A DNA stretch of 64,000 bases from an uncultured Eisenbergiella sp. Its GTDB lineage: Bacteria; Bacillota; Clostridia; Lachnospirales; Lachnospiraceae. The position numbers and the translations under genes were made by a program. Where the stretch lies: the NCBI GenBank assembly GCA_910585455.1, contig CAJUEL010000006.1:1-64000 (forward strand), written 5' to 3'. This document shows positions 34,470 through 42,387 of the stretch, one piece after another (position 1 is the first letter of the stretch; every line of letters begins with the position of its first letter). Below the pieces are notes generated by a model that saw nothing but the letters and a program-made list of their open reading frames with translations, did no database searches and had not been told where the DNA came from.

Positions 34470-35738
34470 ATGAAAGATAGTGGAAAAATGATAATTTACG
34501 GTGCAGGAATTTTAGTGGCAGGAATTCTGTCCGGTACCTTACTGATGATAGCGGTTTATTGTCTGCCTGTAGCTCCCATGAAGGCAAATGCACAGAGATC
34601 CACCGAAATTTACGATTATGAGGGTGTGTACCCCCAGCTGATGTGGGGATATAAAATGAGCCAGCTGGATAACTGCACGGATGCCACAATGCTTTTGAAT
34701 GCTATATATTCAGGACCAGGAAGCCCGGTTGAGAAAGCAATGCAGGTATATCGCACGGAATATTATGGGGAAAATCCGGTTAAGTCACTGACAAACTATG
34801 CAAATGATGTAGAGGCAGAGACCTATGGATGTGCTTATTCCAGATATTGGCATGGGTATCTGGTAATTTTAAAGCCGTTGCTGCTTTTCTGGGATGTGGC
34901 AGATATCCGGATGATGAACATGTTTTTGCAGATTACGCTTCCTGGCTATCTGCTTTTATTAATGAAACAAAAAGGATATGGAAGGTATATTGCAGGATTT
35001 TTATTTTCCGTGTTGTTGCTTAATCCGGCAGCAATATCTGTATCCTTTCAGTTTTCCACGGTTTATTATTTGATGCTGTCCGGAAGCATTTTTATTTTGA
35101 AGCATGGGACATTATCGAGGAAGAGGTGTATGTTCCTGTTTCTGATTTCCGGCATGGCAACAGCATTTTTTGATTTCCTGACTTATCCGCTGGCGACCCT
35201 TTGCTTTCCATTGCTCTTTTTGCTGCTAAAGGAAGAATCATGGAAAGAAGCTTTCAAAAAAGTAATATGCTATTCTCTCATATGGGGGATTGGATATATC
35301 GGCATGTGGTGTGGAAAGTGGACGATCGGGAGCATACTGTTGCACAGAAATTTATGGACAGATGCCTTGTACAGAGCAGCGGAGTATGAATCCATGGAGT
35401 ATGAGGACGGAAAGGTTCATGCATTACAGGTAATACTGAAAAATCTGAGCGTATTGATGAAATGGCCGATTCTTCTTGGCTGTATGGCAGTCTTTATTTT
35501 TCATATAAAGCAATTTTGCAGAAAAGGTGCAGATATGGTTGCAGATTTGCCGCAACGGTGTCTGAGGTTCATTCCGTTTGGATTGATTGCACTGATGCCC
35601 TTTGCCTGGTATCTGGCAGCGGGAACACATTCTTATATTCATTACTGGTTTACATACAGGGAATTATGCATTTCCGTATTTGCTTTGCCTGCAGGCTTAA
35701 CGAAATGCTTATTGGTGAATGAAAAACGGAGTACCTGA
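34470..35738 (+). CDS. Polytopic membrane protein of unknown function
   Basis: This 422-aa protein starts at ATG 34470 after GAGGGA. It has an N-terminal membrane segment (about residues 6-30), an outer loop of roughly 100 residues with YSRYWHGYLVILKPLL, and then about eight hydrophobic helices. This layout resembles membrane glycosyltransferases or flippases but no catalytic motif stands out. It follows the GT-C-like gene by 133 bp and likely serves the same surface-modifying path. Confidence 0.5.
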   Translation: MKDSGKMIIYGAGILVAGILSGTLLMIAVYCLPVAPMKANAQRSTEIYDYEGVYPQLMWGYKMSQLDNCTDATMLLNAIYSGPGSPVEKAMQVYRTEYYGENPVKSLTNYANDVEAETYGCAYSRYWHGYLVILKPLLLFWDVADIRMMNMFLQITLPGYLLLLMKQKGYGRYIAGFLFSVLLLNPAAISVSFQFSTVYYLMLSGSIFILKHGTLSRKRCMFLFLISGMATAFFDFLTYPLATLCFPLLFLLLKEESWKEAFKKVICYSLIWGIGYIGMWCGKWTIGSILLHRNLWTDALYRAAEYESMEYEDGKVHALQVILKNLSVLMKWPILLGCMAVFIFHIKQFCRKGADMVADLPQRCLRFIPFGLIALMPFAWYLAAGTHSYIHYWFTYRELCISVFALPAGLTKCLLVNEKRST

Positions 35739-35844
35739 TTATTTCACACCAAAGAATAAGATTCCGTCGTTGTAAGTGGAGGCCATATATATCAGTCTGG
35801 GGAAAACATCCTGATGATTTATGACCTGTAAGATTCTATAAACT

Positions 35845-35899
35845 GAAATTATATATGATAGAAATGAAACCGGGCGGCAGAGGTCAATCCTCTGCCGCC
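35845..35899 (+). promoter_or_regulatory. Promoter-like stretch and leader hairpin before the RadC-like gene
   Basis: CTGAAATTATATATGATAG (from 35845) resembles a stretch at 26,240. Behind it GGCGGCAGAGG (35873-35883) pairs perfectly with CCTCTGCCGCC (35889-35899), and TTAATTATT follows. This strong hairpin in the leader would attenuate the recombination operon unless overcome. Confidence 0.5.
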
Positions 35900-35932
35900 T
35901 TAATTATTGCCCAGATTTAAGGAGGAACCACC

Positions 35933-36367
35933 ATGAAAGTACCAATTGTACATCTGCAGGTAGTCCGTGACCGTCAGGCGGATTACGGCAGCGAAAGCAT
36001 CGACAGCCCGCAAAAGGCGGCGGAGTGGATGAGGGGCATCATTGGAAACCCCAGCCGGGAACAGATCATTGTCTGCTGCATGGACGGGCGCATGAAGCCT
36101 GCCCACATTGATATCGCAGGAACCGGCGGGAGCACGGAATGCCCCTGTTTTGTCGCGGAGATATTCCGGACGGCGCTTGTCACGAACGCCGCTGCCGTGA
36201 TGATATTCCACAACCACCCTTCCGGTATCGCATCCCCCAGCCGGGAGGATGCAGCCCTGACGGAGAGGCTGCGGAAAGCAGGGGAACTTCTGCAGGTGCC
36301 CGTAAAGGACCACATTATCATCGGAGACGGCGAATATTACAGTTTTTACGAACAGGGGAAGCTCTGA
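35933..36367 (+). CDS. RadC-like JAB domain protein
   Basis: This 144-aa protein starts after AAGGAGGAACCACC. It consists of the JAB/MPN-type metalloprotease-like domain of RadC with the metal motif HNHPSG-x3-PS-x2-D and lacks the helix-hairpin-helix part of full RadC. Such short forms are typical of mobile elements and accompany recombination genes, though their activity is unclear. It heads the GC-richer recombination block (35.9-40.7 kb). Confidence 0.8.
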   Translation: MKVPIVHLQVVRDRQADYGSESIDSPQKAAEWMRGIIGNPSREQIIVCCMDGRMKPAHIDIAGTGGSTECPCFVAEIFRTALVTNAAAVMIFHNHPSGIASPSREDAALTERLRKAGELLQVPVKDHIIIGDGEYYSFYEQGKL

Positions 36368-36420
36368 ACGGAAAACAGAAAAAAGAAAGAAGAAAAAACG
36401 GAAAGAAGGGAGGGGTGCAG

Positions 36421-36498
36421 ATGCTGGAAATCGTTTTGAAATGCCTTGCCGTCATCCTTGCGGAGGCGATCAGGGAAGCCGTGGAAGAGAGCAGCTGA
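36421..36498 (+). CDS. 25-aa hydrophobic peptide
   Basis: The frame MLEIVLKCLAVILAEAIREA follows a strong ribosome binding site, GAAGGGAGGGGTGCAG. It is an amphipathic or membrane helix. It lies between the RadC-like and DUF932 genes in the same direction. Its reality rests on the ribosome binding site and position alone. Confidence 0.4.
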   Translation: MLEIVLKCLAVILAEAIREAVEESS

Positions 36499-36587
36499 GC
36501 AGGAAAAATTTCACCCACGGCAGTATTGAAATCAACCAAAAGAGAAATCACAAAAGAAAACGACAGAGAAAACAGGAGGAAAAAAGA

Positions 36588-37517
36588 ATGTCAGCAAATG
36601 TTGAAAGTATGTTTTATGTAAGGGAAACCCCGTGGCACGGGCTTGGGGTAAAGGTGGCAGAGGCACCCGCATCCGCCGATGCAATCCGCCTTGCCGGGCT
36701 GGACTGGAACGTGGTGCAGGAGCCCGTATTTACGGAAGGCAATGAGAAAATCCCCGGCTTTTATGCCAACGTGCGGGACAGCGACAGGAAGGTGCTGGGC
36801 GTGGTGACGGACCGCTACCGCGTTGTACAGAACAGGGAAGCGTTTGCCTTTACGGATGAACTGCTGGGGGAGGGCGTCCGCTATGAGACGGCGGGCTCCC
36901 TGCAGGATGGGCGGCGGATATGGCTGCTGGCGCGGCTGCCCCACGAGTATATTATATCGGGGGAGCGCATCAGCCCCTACCTCGTATTTTCCAACGCCCA
37001 TGACGGCTCCGGCGCAATCCGGGTGGCGGTCACCCCGGTGCGGGTGGTGTGCAACAATACACTGAACCTTGCACTGTCAACAGCGAAACGGTCCTGGTCC
37101 TGCATCCATACCGGGGACATCAAAGGAAAGATCACTGATGCGAAGGAAACGCTCTTCTTTGCGGAAAAATATATGGGAGCCCTCGGGAAGGAATTTGACG
37201 CGCTGCGGATGAAAAAGCTGACCGACAGGCAGGTGGAGGAGTATATCAGCCTGCTTCTGCCCGGTGAGGAAGACGGCACAAAACGGGCGAAGAACATGCA
37301 GCGCCTGCAGGAGGACATGCGGGCACGCTACCATGACGCGCCTGATTTAAAGGCGGTGGGCAAAAATGCCTACCGCTTTATCAATGCGGTTTCGGACTTT
37401 GCCACCCATGCGGACCCGCTGCGCAGGTCGGCGAACTATAAAGAAAGCCTGTTCCTGCGCACCATGGAAGGAAATCCCATGGTTGACCGGGCGTATCAGA
37501 TCATAAATGCGGCATGA
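36588..37517 (+). CDS. DUF932 phage/plasmid-like protein
   Basis: This 309-aa protein matches the DUF932 (TIGR03299-type) family of phages and plasmids: ETPWHGLGVKVAEAP at the start, VTDRYRVVQNREAF, and VTPVRVVCNNTLNLAL. The ATG at 36588 follows AACAGGAGGAAAAAAGA. Family members accompany annealases and nucleases and are thought to act in element recombination, but the biochemistry is not known to me. It ends 14 bp before the next start, with an ATGA and ribosome binding site overlap. Confidence 0.75.
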   Translation: MSANVESMFYVRETPWHGLGVKVAEAPASADAIRLAGLDWNVVQEPVFTEGNEKIPGFYANVRDSDRKVLGVVTDRYRVVQNREAFAFTDELLGEGVRYETAGSLQDGRRIWLLARLPHEYIISGERISPYLVFSNAHDGSGAIRVAVTPVRVVCNNTLNLALSTAKRSWSCIHTGDIKGKITDAKETLFFAEKYMGALGKEFDALRMKKLTDRQVEEYISLLLPGEEDGTKRAKNMQRLQEDMRARYHDAPDLKAVGKNAYRFINAVSDFATHADPLRRSANYKESLFLRTMEGNPMVDRAYQIINAA

Positions 37518-37531
37518 AGGAGGACGGAAGG

Positions 37532-38506
37532 ATGATGGAATTTCAGTTATTTATGGAAGCGGCTGCAGATGCCGCCCGGCGCGTGCTGGGGGAAGGCAGC
37601 ACTGTGGAGAGGGACACCATACGGACGCGGGGCGGCAAAAGCTGCCCTGTCCTGCGCATCATGCAGGAAAATGACGGGAAGAAGGAAGAGCTGCTGCTGT
37701 TTTTAGATGAGCTTTACGGAGAATTTAAAGATGGCGCACCGCTGCCGGAGCTGCTGGAAAGCCACAGCGCGGCTGCCGGTAAAAAATCCCTGATGGGGGA
37801 AGTGCTGGACCTGTCCGGGGAACTGCCGGAGGGACTGCCGTCCCGCTGGGAGGCAGTGAAGGATAAGGTATATCCCCTTCTCCTGCCTCAGGGGCGGCTC
37901 CCGGGAATTCCGGAACGCCCCGCCCCTTTCCGGGGATGCGGGGTATCGGTCGTCTGTGCGGTCCGCATGGAGGCGGAGGCGGGCATCCAGAGACGGCCCA
38001 CAGCCGTCACGCCCTCCATGGTCAGAAAGCTGGGCATCACACAGGATGTCCTGTACCGGACAGCGAAGAAAAACCTTGAGAATGACGGCTGTCATGCCAT
38101 GTGGCTTGCAGGACAGGTATTCGCTGCGATGAATGAAGAGGAGGATGAACAGGAAAGCGTGCCGGGGATGCTGGAGCCGGGGGAGCAGTATGTGCTGAGC
38201 AATCGCCCTGCCTGCTGGGGAGCTGCGGCACTTTTGCATGAGGAACTCATGAAGCGCCTGTCAGGCGGGCGTGACATGTACATCCTGCCGTCAAGCGTCC
38301 ATGAGGTGATCCTGATTGTGGATGATGGAAGTCATAAACAGGAGGAGTTTGACAGCCTTGTGCGGATGGTCAATAAGGATGGGGTCGCCCTGCAGGACAG
38401 GCTGGGTGACGGCAGCTTTTTCTATGACGGAAAAACCGGGGAGATCAGGAGATACCGGAATGAGAAAGCGGATATGGAAGCAGTGTCTCCGGATGACGGG
38501 AAATAA
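37532..38506 (+). CDS. DUF5688-like protein
   Basis: This 324-aa acidic protein starts best at ATG 37532, 12 bp after AAGGAGG, although the frame runs back to an ATGA overlap at 37514. It has a helical N-terminus and SVVCAVRMEAE and QYVLSNRPACWGAAALLHEEL in the middle and C-terminal parts, similar to DUF5688 proteins of Lachnospiraceae, which look like metal-free relatives of host genes taken up by phages. Function is unknown. Confidence 0.55.
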   Translation: MMEFQLFMEAAADAARRVLGEGSTVERDTIRTRGGKSCPVLRIMQENDGKKEELLLFLDELYGEFKDGAPLPELLESHSAAAGKKSLMGEVLDLSGELPEGLPSRWEAVKDKVYPLLLPQGRLPGIPERPAPFRGCGVSVVCAVRMEAEAGIQRRPTAVTPSMVRKLGITQDVLYRTAKKNLENDGCHAMWLAGQVFAAMNEEEDEQESVPGMLEPGEQYVLSNRPACWGAAALLHEELMKRLSGGRDMYILPSSVHEVILIVDDGSHKQEEFDSLVRMVNKDGVALQDRLGDGSFFYDGKTGEIRRYRNEKADMEAVSPDDGK

Positions 38507-38705
38507 GAGCAGTGAAACAAAGGTGACGGAACCGGAGCAGCCGTATAAAAGCCGGATATAGCCGGGAAAGGATCAGGCTGAGCATAACGCGCAGATATAA
38601 GATATGAAGTAAAAAAGCATAAAGCACGGATAAAACGTGTGGCACAAACAAAATATAAAGTGCGGACAGGGATCCGGAATCATGGAGAATCAATCAGGAG
38701 AAAGG

Positions 38706-39650
38706 ATGGACAAAAAAATGATGAAAACACTTGTAAGAACGTCAGGAATGGACAGGACAGAATGGCTCAGATGGAGGACACGTGGAATCGGCGGTTCCGA
38801 TGCTTCCGTAGTTGCCGGGATAAACAGGCACCGCTCCGTCTTTCAGCTGTGGCTGGAAAAGACCGGGCAGGCGGAGCCGGAGGAAGGGGAAAATGATTTT
38901 ACCCATTTCGGAAAGATGCTGGAGCCGGTCGTAAAGAAGGAATTCACAAAAAGGACAGGCCTGAAGGTGCGGGCAAAACATGCAATCCTGCAGAGTGAGG
39001 AACATCCGTTCATGCTGGCAGACCTTGACGGCGTAATTTATGAAGATGGAGAACTGAACATCTTCGAGGCAAAGACCGCCTCTGCCTATAAGCAGGAGGT
39101 ATGGGAGAACGGCGTGCCGGAGGAGTACCAGCTGCAGGTGCAGCACTACATGGCAGTGACGGGCGCGAAGAAAACATATATCGCCGCGCTGGTGGGAGGA
39201 AACCATTTCTTTTATCATGTGGTGGAACGGGATGAGGAGCTGATCGCCATGCTCATCTGCCTTGAAAAGACATTCTGGGAGGAAAATGTGCTGGGCGGGA
39301 AGGAGCCCGTACCGGACGGCTCGGAGGCGACCACGGAATTTCTGAATAAGCGGTATGGAAGCGCCAACGGGAGGACGGTGGCGCTTCCGGAGGAGGCGCT
39401 GGGCTTATGCCAGAGCTTTGAGACCCTTTCGGAACAGCTCGCCGCATTGAAGGAGCAGAGGGATGCGGTCGCAAACCAGCTCAAAAACTATCTGAAAGAG
39501 AATGAAGCAGGCACGGTGGGAGGCAGGACGGTGACATGGAAAACCATAACCTCCACCGGCTTCGATAAAAAGCGGCTGGAAAAGGAGAACCGGCAGATTT
39601 ATGAGGCATACGTCACGAAAAGCAGCTACCGAAGGCTGCATGTGGCATGA
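38706..39650 (+). CDS. YqaJ-type viral recombinase exonuclease
   Basis: This 314-aa protein is a lambda-exonuclease-like nuclease of the YqaJ family. The N-terminus has RGIGGSDASVVAGINR, and the PD-(D/E)XK site is visible as LADLDG and then FEAKTAS (D-x(n)-E-x-K), followed by the VQHYMAVTG helix. The ATG 38706 follows AGGAGAAAGG, better placed than ATG 38682. It would chew DNA ends so that the Rad52-type protein downstream can anneal strands, a two-part recombination system as in phages. Confidence 0.82.
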   Translation: MDKKMMKTLVRTSGMDRTEWLRWRTRGIGGSDASVVAGINRHRSVFQLWLEKTGQAEPEEGENDFTHFGKMLEPVVKKEFTKRTGLKVRAKHAILQSEEHPFMLADLDGVIYEDGELNIFEAKTASAYKQEVWENGVPEEYQLQVQHYMAVTGAKKTYIAALVGGNHFFYHVVERDEELIAMLICLEKTFWEENVLGGKEPVPDGSEATTEFLNKRYGSANGRTVALPEEALGLCQSFETLSEQLAALKEQRDAVANQLKNYLKENEAGTVGGRTVTWKTITSTGFDKKRLEKENRQIYEAYVTKSSYRRLHVA

Positions 39651-39784
39651 CCGGGAGGAACCATGCCGGAATGGCGGAAATGACAGTGAAGGGTATGTTT
39701 CACTGTGAATTCCCGCAGGCAACAGGACGGACGGCTGCACTGGTGCAGATACAGCCGGTAAGTCCGGCGGCTGCAGCGCGGGTT

Positions 39785-39819
39785 TACAGGAAACGGCAAA
39801 AAGAGTGTCGTTTCCTGTA
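39785..39819. repeat. Perfect 11-bp hairpin between nuclease and annealase genes
   Basis: TACAGGAAACG (39785-39795) pairs with CGTTTCCTGTA (39809-39819) around a 13-nt loop. No T-run follows. It may process or stabilise the mRNA between the nuclease and annealase genes. The rest of 39,651-39,944 has no supported gene. Confidence 0.5.
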
Positions 39820-39944
39820 TCTTTATGCAGCTGGCCATGCTGTGTGCGGCAGCCTTACGGGACTGGTGCCCCGCTGCCTGCAATGAGGCGCTGATTATGC
39901 CGTTTTCCACCGGGGAAGGCGGCGGAATGGAGGATACATTAAAT

Positions 39945-40670
39945 ATGGAAGAAAAAGGAATCCGCCTTTTACGTGCGGACGAAATAGAGTGCCGTGTTTC
40001 CACGGTGAGCGAGAAGGGAGCATCCCTGCTGCTGTTCAAGGATGCGCGGGTAGACCAGAGGATACTGGATGAGACCTTTACGCCCTTTGGCTGGCGCAGG
40101 ACGCACCAGTCCATAGACGGGAATCTGTATTGCACGGTGGAGGTCTGGGACGAAGGGAAAGGACAGTGGATCGCCAAACAGGATGTTGGCACGATGTCGT
40201 ATACGGAGAAGGAAAAGGGGCAGGCATCGGACAGTTTCAAGCGCGCGTGCTTCAACTGGGGAATCGGGCGGGAGCTTTACACCGCCCCGTTCATCTGGAT
40301 TCCCGCAGGCAAAGTAAAAATCCAGAAGAAGGGAGATAAGTACACCACCGGAGACCGGTTTGCCGTAAAGGAGATTGGTTATAACGGGTACCGCGAAATC
40401 TGCATGCTGGTGGTGGTGAACGCCGGCGGGGAGGTGGTCTTTGCAAAAGGAATGCGGCAGGAGCCTGCCACGGTGCTGCAGCAGGGAAATGCAGCCGGTC
40501 TGGATAACAGCGCATATGAAAAGCTGCAGGCGGAGCTGGAGCGGACCGGGATAACCATGGAAGCCGTCCTTGCGCGCTACCAGATAGAGGATGTGGGGCA
40601 AATGACGCCGGAGTTGTTCCGGAAGGCGATGGCAGGGTTGAAAAGATCCAAGGCAAAATCGGCAGCCTAG
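39945..40670 (+). CDS. Rad52/22-family single-strand annealing protein
   Basis: This 241-aa protein has the Rad52-like pattern FGWRRTHQSIDGNLYCTVEVWD, GTMSYTEKEKGQASDSFKRAC and NWGIGRELYTAPFIWIPAG. It should coat single strands made by the YqaJ nuclease and anneal them. The start is uncertain: ATG 39945 lies 11 bp after GGAGG, and ATG 39927 and 39899 are in-frame alternatives. A short helical tail ends in Lys/Arg. It is the last gene of the recombination block and directly precedes iteron cluster 2. Confidence 0.75.
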   Translation: MEEKGIRLLRADEIECRVSTVSEKGASLLLFKDARVDQRILDETFTPFGWRRTHQSIDGNLYCTVEVWDEGKGQWIAKQDVGTMSYTEKEKGQASDSFKRACFNWGIGRELYTAPFIWIPAGKVKIQKKGDKYTTGDRFAVKEIGYNGYREICMLVVVNAGGEVVFAKGMRQEPATVLQQGNAAGLDNSAYEKLQAELERTGITMEAVLARYQIEDVGQMTPELFRKAMAGLKRSKAKSAA

Positions 40671-40703
40671 AACGGGAAATATTTTTTGTAGTTAAAGAGA
40701 TAA

Positions 40704-40796
40704 ACCACCGTTTCCACCATTTCCACCTGATAAAAGTATGCGAAATATGGCATTTCGGCTTATTTTTGCAATGGTGGAATGGATGGAAACAGTGGA
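40704..40796. repeat. Iteron cluster 2 of element B (candidate origin)
   Basis: ACCACC (40704), TCCACC (40713) and TCCACC (40722) are spaced exactly 9 bp. GGTGGA (40773), GATGGA (40782) and AGTGGA (40791) face them, also 9 bp apart. The plan is the same as in cluster 1 at 10,394-10,486. The arms can pair into a large hairpin. It is placed before the genes for an unknown protein and a P-loop helicase-like protein. Confidence 0.55.
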
Positions 40797-40900
40797 ATGG
40801 AAGAGTAAATGCTTTTTGCCTTCCTGTTTTTGTGATAAAATGAAAACGCAGTACGGACGCTTTTGGGGATGGAGACAGACTTGTGGCGGAGGAGTTGTGA

Positions 40901-42247
40901 ATGAATAAGAAAATTGACTTTATGAGACAGGGTGTATTAGAAATGAGAAAGAGATTCATTTCCGGGGAAACTGATTATATTTATATGGAAGAAATTTCAG
41001 AAGAAGAGTTTATGCAGAGATTAGAGAAACTTTTTTTCCAGGAATTAAAGATGGATGACGGAGACGGGACTCTGAATGATATTTATAATGAGTTAGACGG
41101 CGGGACGCAGGAAAAAGAGGCCTATAGTTCTGTTATAGAGAAGATTAAGGAAAAAATGTTTAAGATTGAAAATTATGTCCATGATTTGTGGGCTGATTTT
41201 TATATGGCATTGCTCAGGACAGACCCTGCATATGATATACAGCCGGATGAGCTGATGGAGCGGGGATGGGAATCAAGGGCATGCAATAAAAAAATCAATA
41301 TGGAAAATGTCAGAAGGCATTATCCGCTGGTGGATTATGGAGATGAATATTTCCCGATAAGCGGGATCCCGGGGGGCTGTCAGGAATATCACAGTTTGAT
41401 GATGCGGCAGGAAAACATCGGTATATTTGATGTTGGTTCAAAAACAGAGAGCTTAAAGAAATACGCATTCCCTAAAACTCATGATATTTATCATGAGCTG
41501 GCCGGAGCATCAATTGAGAATCGGTTATTACTTGAAAAGACATTGGGGGCAGGATATGCTGATCAGTGTTTCTGTTATCTGAAAGGATGTGTTAAAAAGG
41601 AACAGGTGGAATCGTTGAAAGTATTAATTGGAAAACTGGCAGAAATGCCAATGTTTATACGGAAGGATATAACAGATGAAATCGGGCTTTACTTACGGCA
41701 TTTTAAATGCAGCGATACCAGTGTTAAATGTGTGGAGAGTACAGTTGATGTAATCGTTTACATTGTCCAAAAAAGCTATAAAAAAATCTGGCAATGTTGT
41801 TGGCACATATATAATAAGGAAAGAAAATTTCCGATGTTACCTTTGAAAGATATATTGCAATCGTCTTTGAAAAAATATTTTGACGAAATTAAGTACAACA
41901 TATGTGCTTTACTGAATCGGCAGGGAGTTTGCATGAAAAGGGATCCCGACGAAGATTTTTACAGCATCAAGAGAAACGTGATAAAATATGACGGTGGATT
42001 GCTGTTGGATAGAGACAGCAGGGAAAATCAAGAGATTCTGGATATATATGAACAACTCATAGAGGAAACACAATGCGCAGGGAAAAGCATTGACATTGAT
42101 GCAATATTGAAACAGGCATGTGACGAGTATGCAAAGCAGGTAAACAGTAAAGTGGATAAAATTGACCCGCGAAGAAAGACAGAAAATCTGGATTCCATGG
42201 ATGTGTATGCCAGAATACATGAATATATAGTGGAAAGTTTAAATTAG
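40901..42247 (+). CDS. Hypothetical protein between iterons and helicase gene
   Basis: This 448-aa protein starts after GCGGAGGAGTTGTGA. It is mostly helical, charged and soluble, with several Cys and Tyr residues (GYADQCFCYLKGC) and no motif I recognise. The gene is more AT-rich than its neighbours on both sides and has its own terminator at 42,323. It therefore looks like a later insertion between the iterons and the helicase gene, perhaps a cargo gene. Confidence 0.5.
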   Translation: MNKKIDFMRQGVLEMRKRFISGETDYIYMEEISEEEFMQRLEKLFFQELKMDDGDGTLNDIYNELDGGTQEKEAYSSVIEKIKEKMFKIENYVHDLWADFYMALLRTDPAYDIQPDELMERGWESRACNKKINMENVRRHYPLVDYGDEYFPISGIPGGCQEYHSLMMRQENIGIFDVGSKTESLKKYAFPKTHDIYHELAGASIENRLLLEKTLGAGYADQCFCYLKGCVKKEQVESLKVLIGKLAEMPMFIRKDITDEIGLYLRHFKCSDTSVKCVESTVDVIVYIVQKSYKKIWQCCWHIYNKERKFPMLPLKDILQSSLKKYFDEIKYNICALLNRQGVCMKRDPDEDFYSIKRNVIKYDGGLLLDRDSRENQEILDIYEQLIEETQCAGKSIDIDAILKQACDEYAKQVNSKVDKIDPRRKTENLDSMDVYARIHEYIVESLN

Positions 42248-42322
42248 AAGAGAAACAGCTTTCAAGGAGCCTCCGAACATTCGCAGGGGAATGGTAAAAA
42301 AATGGAAAAAGGGTGAAGATAG

Positions 42323-42352
42323 AACCAGAGCAAAACATGCTCTGGTTTTTTT
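42323..42352 (+). terminator. Rho-independent terminator
   Basis: AACCAGAGC (42323-42331) pairs perfectly with GCTCTGGTT (42339-42347), ending in seven T residues. It ends the 448-aa gene transcript 36 bp before the next start. Confidence 0.8.
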
Positions 42353-42387
42353 GGCAAGATAGAATATAGAGGAAAGGAGTACAGAAG

